From: an uncultured Arenicella sp. | Lineage (GTDB): Bacteria > Pseudomonadota > Gammaproteobacteria > Arenicellales > Arenicellaceae | Direction of reading: 5' to 3' | Length of the DNA stretch: 43,382 nucleotides | NCBI GenBank assembly: GCA_937973905.1 | Contig: CALJJR010000106.1 | Span: 1 to 43,382 of the forward strand | Part shown: positions 17,530 through 26,694 of the stretch, piece by piece | How positions within the stretch are numbered: the first letter of the stretch is position 1 | Layout of the letters: each line of letters starts with the position of its first letter | The notes under the pieces: generated by a model | Told to the model about the DNA's origin: nothing | Databases searched by the model: none | Seen by the model: the letters and a program-made list of their open reading frames with translations, nothing else | Program-made: the position numbers and the translations under genes

Positions 17530-18600
17530 TCAGGATCTTCGCGTTTTTAAGGCGTCTTTTTTGGGGATTCGCATGATCACTTGGTGTGTACCTTCTTCGT
17601 GGCGAACATTGAAAGTATGTTGATCGTCATACATTACAAATAACCGTTCGCGGATATTGTCCAAGGCCATGCCGTGACCCGCAGCAACTTTCTCGCCTTC
17701 ATCTATGGTGTTGGCGATAAGAAAAGAGATTAATTGCTTGGTCTCGCGAATATCGATTGTTATCTCGACTGAACCATCCTTGGCCGCGCCATGCACTACT
17801 GCATTTTCAATCAAAGGCTGCATGATTAACTTGGGCACTTTCCAGCGTTTCGGTGTTTCGACGCTGCGCTGCCATGTCACTTTAAGACGAGAATCTAGGC
17901 GCCATTTTTCCAGTTCCAAATACTGCTCGCAGAGTTCGATTTCTGCCTCGAGGTCATGCGTATTGTTGGCGTCGTCCAAACTTGCTCTAAACAGCTTCGA
18001 CAAAGAAAATATTGCATCGTCGGCGGCCACCGGATTGACCGAAATCAGTTCGGAGATCGTGTTTAAACTGTTGAACAAAAAGTGGGGCCGAATTCTCGAT
18101 TGCAGGGCCTGAATGCGCGCCAGTGACTCGATTTGACCACGCGCCTCTATCAAACTCAGTAATGCAAAAAATCTCAACACCAGCAGAGCCACAATTGTTG
18201 CGACCACGCCTCGTCGCCAAAATTGTTCCCAATTAAAAACCCACTGATTGTTTTCAAAATTAGGTGCAAACACCCATTGGCTGGTTACTTCAACCAGCGC
18301 GAAATCGAGCAAGCAAACACCGAACGCCAAACTGAAGGCCAGATAATTCGTTTGCCGATTAATTGGCCGCCGGAGCCAGCAAAGCAAGACACTGCCAAAC
18401 AGGGCTATCCATAAAAGATACAGTGCGTTTTTGCCAAGTGCAGTTAAAAAATTAACCTGAGCAGAGACCACCGTCATAGCAATCGCGAGTAACACAGCGA
18501 TCACCACCACCATTAATATGGAGGTGTTACGACAAATTTCAGGTATTTGAAAGCGGCTGGATACCGCCGGAGTAAAAGGTTCTTTGAGCTTAGCAGCCAC
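17530..18600 (-). CDS. algZ: AlgZ/FimS-like sensor histidine kinase
   Basis: A 356-residue inner-membrane kinase of the LytS/FimS type. The hydrophobic N-terminal half (about residues 25-150) has around four membrane segments. The His_kinase domain follows, with His173 in RIRPHFLFNSLNTI, and an ATPase domain with N-box PLIENAVVHG and GHGMALDNIRERL. It is the expected partner of the AlgR-like regulator at the far end of the pilin operon. The start is GTG at 18600, 19 bases after ispH in the same direction, so it may be part of the ileS-lspA-ispH transcript. In Pseudomonas algZ-algR are adjacent and far from the pilin genes; here they bracket them. Confidence 0.9.
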   Translation of the reverse strand: MAAKLKEPFTPAVSSRFQIPEICRNTSILMVVVIAVLLAIAMTVVSAQVNFLTALGKNALYLLWIALFGSVLLCWLRRPINRQTNYLAFSLAFGVCLLDFALVEVTSQWVFAPNFENNQWVFNWEQFWRRGVVATIVALLVLRFFALLSLIEARGQIESLARIQALQSRIRPHFLFNSLNTISELISVNPVAADDAIFSLSKLFRASLDDANNTHDLEAEIELCEQYLELEKWRLDSRLKVTWQRSVETPKRWKVPKLIMQPLIENAVVHGAAKDGSVEITIDIRETKQLISFLIANTIDEGEKVAAGHGMALDNIRERLFVMYDDQHTFNVRHEEGTHQVIMRIPKKDALKTRRS

Positions 18601-18619
18601 AATCGAACTTCAAATTATG

Positions 18620-19546
18620 TTAATCGGTACGAAGTTCGATCGGGAGAGAGAAGGACACGCTCTCGATAGGGCCGGCCGCCTCGTTAACAACTTTGCCACC
18701 AAACTCTTTGACACGGTCGATCACTTGCTTGACCAAGACCTCGGGCGCTGAAGCCCCCGCGGTAATACCCACAACATCGATATTATTGAACCAACTCTCA
18801 TCGATTTGAGACGGTTTATCAACCAGATAACTGGGCACCCCAATTTGCTCAGAAAGCTCCTTCAAGCGATTAGAGTTTGAACTATTGGTTGAACCCACTA
18901 CGATCACCACCTCAGCATCTCGTGATAGCGCTCTCACCGCATCTTGCCGGTTTTGCGTGGCGTAACAAATGTCGTCTTTACGAGGGCCTTGAATATTAGG
19001 GAACCGCTGCTTTAGCGCTTCGATGATCCGTTTTGTGTCGTCCACTGACAACGTAGTTTGAGTCACATAAGCGAGATCATCCGGATTTGCGATCGACAGC
19101 GTCGCTACATCACTGACGTCTTCAATCAAATGCATGCCGCTGTCAGCCTGGCCCATTGTACCTTCGACTTCTGGGTGGCCTTGATGCCCTACCAATATGA
19201 CCTCTGTGCCACGCTCGCGGTACCGCTTCACTTCCATATGCACCTTAGTGACCAATGGACACGTGGCGTCAAACACCTTTAGATCTCGATTAGCCGCCTC
19301 TGCTTGCACGGCTCGGGACACGCCATGGGCACTAAAAATCACCGTTGCACCGTCAGGAATCTCGTCGAGTTCCTCTACAAATACCGCACCCTTTTGTTTT
19401 AGGTCATCAACCACAAACCGGTTGTGTACGACTTCATGGCGCACATAAATCGGCGCATCAAATAACTCCAATGCTCGCTCGACGATATCAATTGCGCGAT
19501 CAACACCTGCACAAAAGCCCCGAGGGTTTGCGAGTAAAATTTTCAT
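18620..19546 (-). CDS. ispH: 4-hydroxy-3-methylbut-2-enyl diphosphate reductase
   Basis: Last enzyme of the MEP isoprenoid pathway, making IPP and DMAPP. It is 308 residues. Iron-sulfur cysteines are seen at C12 ([13 protein letters not shown]), C96 ([12 protein letters not shown]) and C194 ([11 protein letters not shown]), with catalytic E126 in [11 protein letters not shown]. The ATG overlaps the lspA stop (TAATG). The ileS-lspA-ispH order is the common gammaproteobacterial one, here without the fkpB/slpA gene that often sits between lspA and ispH. Confidence 0.97.
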   Translation of the reverse strand: MKILLANPRGFCAGVDRAIDIVERALELFDAPIYVRHEVVHNRFVVDDLKQKGAVFVEELDEIPDGATVIFSAHGVSRAVQAEAANRDLKVFDATCPLVTKVHMEVKRYRERGTEVILVGHQGHPEVEGTMGQADSGMHLIEDVSDVATLSIANPDDLAYVTQTTLSVDDTKRIIEALKQRFPNIQGPRKDDICYATQNRQDAVRALSRDAEVVIVVGSTNSSNSNRLKELSEQIGVPSYLVDKPSQIDESWFNNIDVVGITAGASAPEVLVKQVIDRVKEFGGKVVNEAAGPIESVSFSLPIELRTD

Positions 19547-20046
19547 TATTCGTGTTCCGTTAAGTCCAAAAAAGGTTTACCAAAGGCTTCACTGATCAAC
19601 AAGGCTGCCCCACCAAAAATCGCCGCATCAGCAAGATTAAAATGTGGATAGTGCCAATCTTGATAAAACCAATGAATAAAATCCACCACGTACTGATAAA
19701 TAACGCGGTCAATTGCATTGCCAATGGCTCCGCCGATAATCAGCGCATAGGCAATAGCAAGGTGAATCTGGTGACGTTCTAATTGCTTAATCATCCACAC
19801 CAATACACCACTGATAACAACGGCGAGCGTGACAAAAAATACGTGCTGCCACCCTCCGGCTTGGTTCAAGAAGCCAAACGCAGCCCCAGTATTATGGACC
19901 AAAGAAAAATCAAACCAAGAGAAAATGGGTATCACTCGCTCGCGCAGAATATGCTCTGCCCAATACTTTGTTAGTTGATCGGCGAGCAACACAAACGCGC
20001 TCAACCATAACCAGCGCAAATGCGTTGTTGTAGTCGTATCAGGCAT
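19546..20046 (-). CDS. lspA: Lipoprotein signal peptidase (signal peptidase II)
   Basis: Inner-membrane aspartyl protease that removes signal peptides from diacylated prolipoproteins. It has 166 residues and four membrane helices. The catalytic aspartates are D113 in [11 protein letters not shown] and D140 in FNLADAAI. The conserved [11 protein letters not shown] loop is present. It overlaps the end of ileS by 8 bases and touches ispH, so all three are translated from one message. It would process the lipoproteins encoded elsewhere in this window. Confidence 0.96.
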   Translation of the reverse strand: MPDTTTTTHLRWLWLSAFVLLADQLTKYWAEHILRERVIPIFSWFDFSLVHNTGAAFGFLNQAGGWQHVFFVTLAVVISGVLVWMIKQLERHQIHLAIAYALIIGGAIGNAIDRVIYQYVVDFIHWFYQDWHYPHFNLADAAIFGGAALLISEAFGKPFLDLTEHE

Positions 20047-22867
20047 ACAGCCGTGATTCTCCTTCGGCGTCTATATTCTCCACGCAGCGGCCACAGAGCT
20101 CTGGGTGAGCGGTAATATCTCCGACCTCGGGGCGTCGATGCCAGCAACGCACACACTTTTCATTGGTGTTAGCTTCCACGACTATGTTGAGATCACTGAT
20201 CTCGGTCTCACTGCCGGCTGGCGATTCATCAATATTGGCCAGCGTGGCTTCGGAGGTAATTAAGATAAAGCGTAGCTCTTCTTTCACGCCACTCAGCGCT
20301 TGAAGCATGTCACCACTCGCATACAAGTGCGCGGATGCATCCAGCGCCGCACCAATCTTGCCTTCTTTTCTCAAGGCTTCAATCTTGCGCGCTACTTCGT
20401 TCCGGGCTGCAATAATCAACGCCCAGTTTTCGTCTGCCAGAGCTTCACTCGGCAGATCATCAAGACCCTTGTAGTGCGTGGCGAATAGCACCGATTCTTC
20501 TCGCTCTCCCTGCATATGGCCCCAAACTTCTTCAGCGGTAAAACTCAATATCGGCATTATACTGCGCACCAAGCTTTCGAGAATATGCTGCATTGCCGTC
20601 TGCGCAGACCGACGAGCGAGCGAATTCTCTGGCATCGTGTATAAGCGGTCTTTCAGTATGTCTAAGTAGAACCCACCCATATCGACCACGCAAAACTGAT
20701 GCAAGCGTTGGTAAATTTGATGGAACTGAAAGCTCTCGTAAGCTTGGGCCATCTCATTCTGAACGCGCGCAGTAAGGCGAACTGCCCATTGATCCAGACT
20801 TAACATTTCGTCATAGGCGATCGCGTCGGCCTGACTAAAACCATCCAAATTACCAAGTAGGTAACGAATGGTGTTGCGTATACGCCGATAGCTTTCGCTG
20901 GTGCGTTGAAATATCTCACTCGAGATCGTCATCTCATTGCGATAATCCGCCGATGCAATGTACAAGCGTAAAACGTCCGCCCCTAGAGAGTTAATGATCT
21001 CTTGCGGTGACATCACATTGCCCAATGACTTAGACATCTTGCGCCCGTCTTTGTCGACCGTAAAACCATGCGTAAGCACCGTCTTATAGGGGGCCGCGCC
21101 GTTCATCGCCACGCTGGTCAACAAACTTGACTGAAACCAGCCGCGATGCTGGTCGGAACCCTCAAGATATAAATCAGCCGGCCCTGCCAGTTCTGGACGT
21201 GCATCGACCACACTGTGGTGAGAAACACCCGAATCAAACCAAACATCCAAGGTGTCGGTGACTTTCTCGTAGTCATCGGTGTCATCGCCTAGTAGCTCAC
21301 TGTCCTCCAGATCGTACCAAGCTTGAATACCTGCCTGCTCAATTCTCTGCGCCACAGCCTCCATAAGCTCCAAAGTTTTGGGATGCATTTGACCGCTTTC
21401 TTTGTGCAGGTAAATCGGGATTGGCACACCCCAGTTACGCTGCCGAGAAACACACCAATCAGGTCGATTTTCAACCATGGTCTCAATGCGAGCCTGCCCC
21501 CAACTCGGTTCCCAGTCGACTTCCTTGATGGCTTGTAAGGCCTGCTTGCGTAAGCCTGCATCGCCTTCAAGATGCGCCATGCCAATAAACCACTGCGCAG
21601 TAGCGCGATAAATCATCGGGGTTTTGTGGCGCCAACAATGAGGATAACTGTGTTCATACTCTTCGTGCTTAAGCAGCGCTTGGTGCTGCTCCAAGACTTC
21701 GACAATATGTGCATTAGCCTTGAAGACAAATTCGCCAGCAAAAATTTCTGTCGACTCCAAAAATGAACCGGTAGGCCCCACCGGATTATTAACCGGCAAG
21801 TCATAACGCTTACCAACCTGAAAATCGTCACCGCCATGCGCTGGTGCAGTATGTACCGCGCCGGTTCCAGCCTCGGTGGTGACATGCTCACCCAAGATCG
21901 TTAAGGAGCGACGATCGTAAAACGGGTGCTGCAATTCGAGCAGCTCTAATTTAGAACCATTGAAACGCGCCAGCACTTCGCCACTCAAGCCATAGCGCTC
22001 CAGCGCCGAATCCATGAGCTCTTCGGCCAACACCAATTGCTGCTCACCAGCTTGAACCAAAACATAATCAAGTTCTGGATGCAGCGCTACGGCTTCATTC
22101 GCTGGCAGGGTCCACGGCGTAGTCGTCCAGATGACCAGTGCGGGATCGTGTAACGTGCCAGCATCGATACCAATTTTGTTAGCGAACGCAGCAACATCAA
22201 CGACCTTGAATTTAACGTCAATCGCTGGTGAAACTTTATCCTGATATTCCACCTCTGCTTCAGCCAAAGCTGATCCACAGGCTGGACACCAGTAAACTGG
22301 CATCAAACCATGATATAGATGCCCCGCTTCAACAATCTTAGCGAGCGACCGCACGATATTAGCTTCGGTATTGAAGTCCATAGTGGTATAGGGGTTTTCC
22401 CAATCACCTTGGATTCCCAAGCGGACAAAATCAGCCTTCTGAATTTCGATCTGGCGCTCCGCATACTCGCGGCACTTCTGACGGAAAGTCTTTTTATCAA
22501 TCTTTTGGCCAGCCTTACCGTGCTTCTTTTCTACCTGAATCTCAATCGGCAAGCCATGACAATCCCAACCAGGAACGTAAGGAGCACGTAAACCCTGCAG
22601 ATTACGAGACTTAACAATAATGTCTTTGAGCACTTTATTCACGGAATGGCCGATATGGATCGCTCCGTTCGCGTAGGGAGGGCCATCGTGCAGAACAAAC
22701 GTATCTTTGTCCGCGCGTTGTGCCTGCAGCGCATGGTAGGCGTCTAACTGCGCCCACTTCTCTAAAATTTTAGGCTCTCGATTTGGCAAGCCGGCTTTCA
22801 TGGGGAAATCCGTTTGCGGTAAATTGATCGAGTCTTTGTATTGGCTACCGGGCTTTTCTTTGCTCAT
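20039..22867 (-). CDS. ileS: Isoleucyl-tRNA synthetase
   Basis: Class I synthetase of about 942 residues charging tRNA-Ile in the cytosol. It has the HIGH-type motif PPYANGAIHIGHSVNK, KMSKS in DGRKMSKSLGNV, editing-domain segments, and a C-terminal zinc module CVRCW...CGRC. The frame opens at 22936, but the first 23 residues lie over a terminator hairpin, and ATG 22867 begins MSKEKPGSQY, which fits the family; a purine-rich AAGAAG lies upstream. The ~140-base leader after ribF contains an intrinsic terminator, suggesting separate or attenuated control. Confidence 0.96.
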   Translation of the reverse strand: MSKEKPGSQYKDSINLPQTDFPMKAGLPNREPKILEKWAQLDAYHALQAQRADKDTFVLHDGPPYANGAIHIGHSVNKVLKDIIVKSRNLQGLRAPYVPGWDCHGLPIEIQVEKKHGKAGQKIDKKTFRQKCREYAERQIEIQKADFVRLGIQGDWENPYTTMDFNTEANIVRSLAKIVEAGHLYHGLMPVYWCPACGSALAEAEVEYQDKVSPAIDVKFKVVDVAAFANKIGIDAGTLHDPALVIWTTTPWTLPANEAVALHPELDYVLVQAGEQQLVLAEELMDSALERYGLSGEVLARFNGSKLELLELQHPFYDRRSLTILGEHVTTEAGTGAVHTAPAHGGDDFQVGKRYDLPVNNPVGPTGSFLESTEIFAGEFVFKANAHIVEVLEQHQALLKHEEYEHSYPHCWRHKTPMIYRATAQWFIGMAHLEGDAGLRKQALQAIKEVDWEPSWGQARIETMVENRPDWCVSRQRNWGVPIPIYLHKESGQMHPKTLELMEAVAQRIEQAGIQAWYDLEDSELLGDDTDDYEKVTDTLDVWFDSGVSHHSVVDARPELAGPADLYLEGSDQHRGWFQSSLLTSVAMNGAAPYKTVLTHGFTVDKDGRKMSKSLGNVMSPQEIINSLGADVLRLYIASADYRNEMTISSEIFQRTSESYRRIRNTIRYLLGNLDGFSQADAIAYDEMLSLDQWAVRLTARVQNEMAQAYESFQFHQIYQRLHQFCVVDMGGFYLDILKDRLYTMPENSLARRSAQTAMQHILESLVRSIMPILSFTAEEVWGHMQGEREESVLFATHYKGLDDLPSEALADENWALIIAARNEVARKIEALRKEGKIGAALDASAHLYASGDMLQALSGVKEELRFILITSEATLANIDESPAGSETEISDLNIVVEANTNEKCVRCWHRRPEVGDITAHPELCGRCVENIDAEGESRLYA

Positions 22868-22910
22868 GCTCTGCTTCTTGGCTCGCGCGGCGAAATCGCC
22901 AGCGCAATAT

Positions 22911-22946
22911 AAAAACAGCCCGCCGCAGTAGTCCACGGCCGGGCTG
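22911..22946 (-). terminator. Intrinsic terminator in the ribF-ileS interval
   Basis: On the minus strand CAGCCCG (rc of 22940-22946) pairs with CGGGCTG (rc of 22916-22922), with inner CCG/CGG pairs, and is followed at once by TTTTTATATT. It lies 60 bases past the ribF stop and only 48 bases before the ileS start, too close for a normal promoter between terminator and start. Confidence 0.7.
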
Positions 22947-23005
22947 CTGGTAAATTCTTATGCTCGTATTTTAAGCAACTCGGTTGCGCAAAGATAGCGC
23001 TTTAC

Positions 23006-23947
23006 TTAGCTATGAATGAATTCGCTCGCAGCACAAATTTCACGCGCAGCAGCGGCGTCCAGTTCGATTTGTTCGCGAAGCGCGGCAAACGACTCAAATT
23101 TTTGTTCTGGGCGAATTTTTTGTAAGAAGTTCACCGTGATCGACTGATCGTAAATATCGTCATCAAAGTCAAACAAGTGCACTTCCAAACGATTCTCCTG
23201 ACCATCAACGGTCGGTCTGGTGCCAACATTTGCGACACCACCAACGACAACTCCGTTCAGCAATTGAACTGCAACCGCATACACGCCATGCACAGCGTAA
23301 TTTTCCGCATCCAGAACTAAATTTGCTGTCGGAAAATTAATCGTGCGCCCGCGTTGCTCACCGTGTCGCACAACTTCAGCAATCGTATACCGCCGGCCCA
23401 ACAAAGCCTGTGCAGCATCAAAATGCCCGACGCTGACCGCGTCCCGAACACGCCCGCTACTCACTCTGGCACCATCGATGGCAAATGTGTCATGAGCGAT
23501 CAATTCAAAACCATGTTTCGTTGCGGCTCCCTGTAGAAAGTTAAAATCTCCAGCTCTATCTTTGCCGAAGCGAAAATCATCGCCAACGCTTAGGTATTTG
23601 ATTCCAAGCCCAGCAATCAATATCTCATCAACAAACTTAGCTGGCGAATATGCAGCGAGATCTTTATCAAAATCAATCACCAGTACTTGGCTAACACCAA
23701 GCTCAGCCAACCGTTCTATTCGCTGGCTGAGGGGCTGCAAACGTTGGGCTGCATGAGGCGCGAAATACTCTTTGGCCAGCGGGTCAAAGGTTACCACCGT
23801 TGATGGTAATTCGAGCTGCCGCCCAGCAGACAGCAGCGTTGAAATCACCATCTCGTGACCGAGATGAACGCCATCAAAATTACCGATTGTTGCAACGCAA
23901 GGTTGCTGCGCCTCAGGTAAAGACTGGATTCCTCTAATTATCTGCAT
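23006..23947 (-). CDS. ribF: Bifunctional riboflavin kinase / FAD synthetase
   Basis: Makes FMN and FAD from riboflavin. It has 313 residues. The N-terminal nucleotidyltransferase domain has GNFDGVHLGH and the YLSVGDDFRFGKDRAGD motif. The C-terminal flavokinase domain has GEQRGRTINFPTANL and VANVGTRPTVDGQENRLEVHLFDF. It is placed upstream of ileS as in most gammaproteobacteria, with murJ further upstream; the DUF2203-like gene and a 100-base gap intervene. Confidence 0.96.
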   Translation of the reverse strand: MQIIRGIQSLPEAQQPCVATIGNFDGVHLGHEMVISTLLSAGRQLELPSTVVTFDPLAKEYFAPHAAQRLQPLSQRIERLAELGVSQVLVIDFDKDLAAYSPAKFVDEILIAGLGIKYLSVGDDFRFGKDRAGDFNFLQGAATKHGFELIAHDTFAIDGARVSSGRVRDAVSVGHFDAAQALLGRRYTIAEVVRHGEQRGRTINFPTANLVLDAENYAVHGVYAVAVQLLNGVVVGGVANVGTRPTVDGQENRLEVHLFDFDDDIYDQSITVNFLQKIRPEQKFESFAALREQIELDAAAAREICAASEFIHS

Positions 23948-24047
23948 GGGTGGGTTTATTAATTCGAATATCGACCGACTGGGCCTATCAAACGCTCACC
24001 GATTTCAGTAAACGTTCTGCGAGTTTAACAAGCAAGTGGTAGGCAGG

Positions 24048-24434
24048 TCATGCCCAGTCTGGGTCTGTTTCTTCTATGTATTTGGACAAGCGCTGACGGT
24101 CGGCGTAGCTCGCGCCATGGGAACGGAAGAAGTTTAAGCTGGTTTCAGGATAGCGCCAAGACAAACAGCCTTCTCCGACATCAAATTCAACGACCCACAA
24201 ACCGAATACGCTCGGGCCTAGTTGTTCAACTTTCGCCTTCCACCGCGAAACTATCTGTTCAAACTCGCGCTCTATTGATGCTCTGCGTGGGTCATTGGAC
24301 AACAAACGATTTAATCGCTCTTGAACGGGTTGTAACATTTCTCGATGAGACTTCGTCACCGCATTGATTAAGGGCAGCAGCTCGCGGGCCTCAGCCAGAT
24401 TAAACAGTTTGCCGGTTTCACCAATTTCGGTCAC
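24048..24434 (-). CDS. DUF2203-like small cytosolic protein
   Basis: A 128-residue soluble protein. The pattern FNLAEARELLPLINAV at the start, a charged helical middle, and LGPSVFGLWVVEFDVGEGCLSWRYPE match DUF2203-family proteins from memory. No catalytic function is known to me. The first half is probably helical coiled coil. It starts 3 bases after the murJ stop, so it is in the murJ operon and may be translationally coupled. Involvement in cell-wall synthesis is only suggested by position. Confidence 0.7.
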   Translation of the reverse strand: MTEIGETGKLFNLAEARELLPLINAVTKSHREMLQPVQERLNRLLSNDPRRASIEREFEQIVSRWKAKVEQLGPSVFGLWVVEFDVGEGCLSWRYPETSLNFFRSHGASYADRQRLSKYIEETDPDWA

Positions 24435-24437
24435 TGC

Positions 24438-26003
24438 TTAGTTCTCAGAATCCACTACTGATGCTCCGCCAGATCGAAGCAGCAATTGGTGCGGACGCAA
24501 ACCCAACAAATATAAAACCGCAAAATAGCTTATGCCACCGCTCGCAACCTGAACACCGAGCGCGATAACGCGAGTACTCAAAGATGCCTGGAACCACCAC
24601 TGATCAGAGTGATTTAAAAAGATGAGCGCCGCGGTCATACAAGCGACTGCTAGCAGTACTCTAATCACAAACCATAACCAACCCGAACGCGGCGAAAAGA
24701 TGCCCTGCCGCCGCAACTCAAAGTACAAAAGCACCGCATTGACCCAAGCTGCGATAGAGATAGCCAATGCAAGCCCGGTGTGAGCCAAGTATCGCACCAA
24801 GATGATGCTCAGCACTACGTTGACCCCAACCGCAATCACGGCAATTCGCATCGGTGTTTTGGTATTCTGGCGTGCGAAAAACCCTGGCGCCAATACTTTC
24901 ACTAAAATAAAGCCACTCACACCCACCGCAAACGCTTTTAACGCAGTCGCAGATTGAACGACGTCATCGGCACTAAATGCGTTGTACTGAAAAATTGTTG
25001 AGAGCAATGGGGTTGCTAAAACGAACAGTGCCGCAGTTGCAGGAAATGCAATAAGAATGACCCAACGAAGCGCCCAATCCATCATCTGCGAGTAGCTGCT
25101 CGCAGTACCGCTTACGTGTTCGCGAGACAAGCTTGGTAGTACAACTGTGGCTAAGGCAATACCAAAAACACCCACCGGAAACTCCATTAGACGATCAGAG
25201 AAGTAAAGCCAGGACACACTGCCCGTGACGAGAAAAGATGCCAGGAATGTATTTATTAGAGTGTTAACCTGAGCGACCGAGACGCTGAAAACCGCTGGTA
25301 GCATGAGGCCGAATACTTTCTTTACATGTGGGTTTTGCGGCTGGAGCGTCGGCCTAGGAAGATATCCCTCCTTAGCGAGTGCCGGCAGCTGGAAAACCAA
25401 TTGCACAAACCCTGCTATCAGCACTCCAATCGCCAGCGCTTGGGCTGCATTTGCAGTCGCAGGAAGCAAAACGAGCATTGCTGCAATTAAACAAAGATTT
25501 AGCAGCACCGGCGTCACTGCTGGCACCGCAAAGCGGTTCAATGTATTTAGAACGCCCCCCGACATGGCCACTAGGGAGATACAAAATAGGTATGGAAACA
25601 TCCATCGCAGGGCCTCTACCGTAACGTCGAACTTCTCGGGTTCATCCATAAATCCCGGTGCGAACAAGCGGATGATCCATGGCGCAAAAACGATGCCCAA
25701 TACACTTAAAATCAAGGTTGCGAGTGCCAAAATACCGGCGCTGGCATTGACAAACTGCCTCGCCGTTGCAGTATTTCGCTCCGTCAATTCGGAAAAAACC
25801 GGCACAAAAGCCTGCGAGAACGCGCCTTCACCAAAAATTCTACGCAGAAAATTTGGAATACGAAAAGCCACAAAAAAGGCATCCGCCATCGCACCTGGCC
25901 CGATTAAATTGGCCATAATCACATCTCGCAGTAAGCCAGATATGCGCGACACGAAGGTCATGACACTGACGATCGCGGTTGATTTGAGGAGTTTCTTGGA
26001 CAT
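24438..26003 (-). CDS. murJ: Lipid II flippase MurJ
   Basis: MOP-superfamily integral membrane protein of 521 residues and about 14 helices that flips lipid II across the inner membrane for peptidoglycan synthesis. The N-terminus VMTFVSRISGLLRDVIMANLIG and MADAFFVAFRIPNFLRRIFGEGAFSQAFVP is diagnostic and keeps the essential arginines and acidic residue of the central cavity. It is divergent from rpsT across 205 bases, the usual gammaproteobacterial arrangement. A short AGGAA precedes the ATG very closely. Confidence 0.97.
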   Translation of the reverse strand: MSKKLLKSTAIVSVMTFVSRISGLLRDVIMANLIGPGAMADAFFVAFRIPNFLRRIFGEGAFSQAFVPVFSELTERNTATARQFVNASAGILALATLILSVLGIVFAPWIIRLFAPGFMDEPEKFDVTVEALRWMFPYLFCISLVAMSGGVLNTLNRFAVPAVTPVLLNLCLIAAMLVLLPATANAAQALAIGVLIAGFVQLVFQLPALAKEGYLPRPTLQPQNPHVKKVFGLMLPAVFSVSVAQVNTLINTFLASFLVTGSVSWLYFSDRLMEFPVGVFGIALATVVLPSLSREHVSGTASSYSQMMDWALRWVILIAFPATAALFVLATPLLSTIFQYNAFSADDVVQSATALKAFAVGVSGFILVKVLAPGFFARQNTKTPMRIAVIAVGVNVVLSIILVRYLAHTGLALAISIAAWVNAVLLYFELRRQGIFSPRSGWLWFVIRVLLAVACMTAALIFLNHSDQWWFQASLSTRVIALGVQVASGGISYFAVLYLLGLRPHQLLLRSGGASVVDSEN

Positions 26004-26149
26004 TTCCTAAGGACCGAGCCTTGGCGACTGAGCTGAGCACATTCTACTTGGAAATTTCGCTGCTTAAGCGAGGTTTTGGCGTGTATTTGGTGAAGTTGTG
26101 TCTACTCGCGACCAACCTTGAAAAACAGGCGGTATTTAACGCTTATTTG

Positions 26150-26178
26150 TTGACATAGTCACGCAAAATCTGCATATT
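26150..26178 (+). promoter_or_regulatory. Promoter of rpsT
   Basis: A perfect TTGACA (26150-26155) is followed after 17 bases by CATATT (26173-26178), preceded by TG. A strong promoter is expected for a ribosomal protein gene, and this is the only good match in the murJ-rpsT interval on this strand. Confidence 0.6.
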
Positions 26179-26208
26179 CCGCTTTCGATTTTACGAGGTA
26201 CTTTCAAA

Positions 26209-26475
26209 GTGGCTAATTCTCCACAAGCGCGCAAGCGCGCACGACAAAATTCAGTTCGCAGACTGCGTAATCACTCGCAGCGTTCTGCCGTACGTACTGC
26301 TATCAAAAAGCTGGAAGCCGCAATTGAAGCAGGTGACAAAGCAGCTGCTCAAGCAGCCTATGTCGCATCGGTTTCAAAAATTGATAAAGCAACAATCAAA
26401 GGCTTGCATCACAAGAACCGCGCAGCTCGACTGAAAAGCCGACTTAACAAGCGCGTTCAAGAAATGGCCGCCTAG
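26209..26475 (+). CDS. rpsT: Ribosomal protein S20
   Basis: 88 residues, the normal S20 length, binding 16S rRNA in the 30S subunit. It starts ANSPQARKRARQNSVRRLRN and is rich in Lys, Arg and Ala. The start codon is GTG at 26209 with GAGGT upstream. A non-AUG start recalls E. coli rpsT, whose UUG start is needed for autogenous translational control. It is a monocistronic unit with its own promoter and a strong terminator. Confidence 0.98.
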   Translation: MANSPQARKRARQNSVRRLRNHSQRSAVRTAIKKLEAAIEAGDKAAAQAAYVASVSKIDKATIKGLHHKNRAARLKSRLNKRVQEMAA

Positions 26476-26536
26476 ATGCCCAAATAAGTGCTTTTGCAGT
26501 TTGTCCGAAGTTTGGACTACTGGCAGCAGTCTAGAA

Positions 26537-26560
26537 AAGGCCCATGACGGGCCTTTTTTT
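26537..26560 (+). terminator. Intrinsic terminator of rpsT
   Basis: AAGGCCC (26537-26543) pairs with GGGCCTT (26549-26555) and is followed by a run of T to 26560. It lies 61 bases after the rpsT stop. Confidence 0.9.
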
Positions 26561-26694
26561 ATGAGATTTCCAAAATCGTTAGCCAGCATCATCTGTCGCT
26601 AGAATAAGATTGGTATAGGCCATCTTTGTAATTAATCTCTCACTTAGGTAACCTTGGCAAAAACACGGCCTGACGCAAGGCAGAATCTTCAAGG

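Noticed and set aside
22868-22936. N-terminal extension of IleS
   Set aside because: The extra 23 residues run over a terminator hairpin and do not fit family N-termini; ATG 22867 is the better start.
25303-26010. A 235-codon plus-strand open frame opposite murJ
   Set aside because: It is a shadow of the murJ coding frame, with Ala/Thr/Arg-rich nonsense composition and no start signal.
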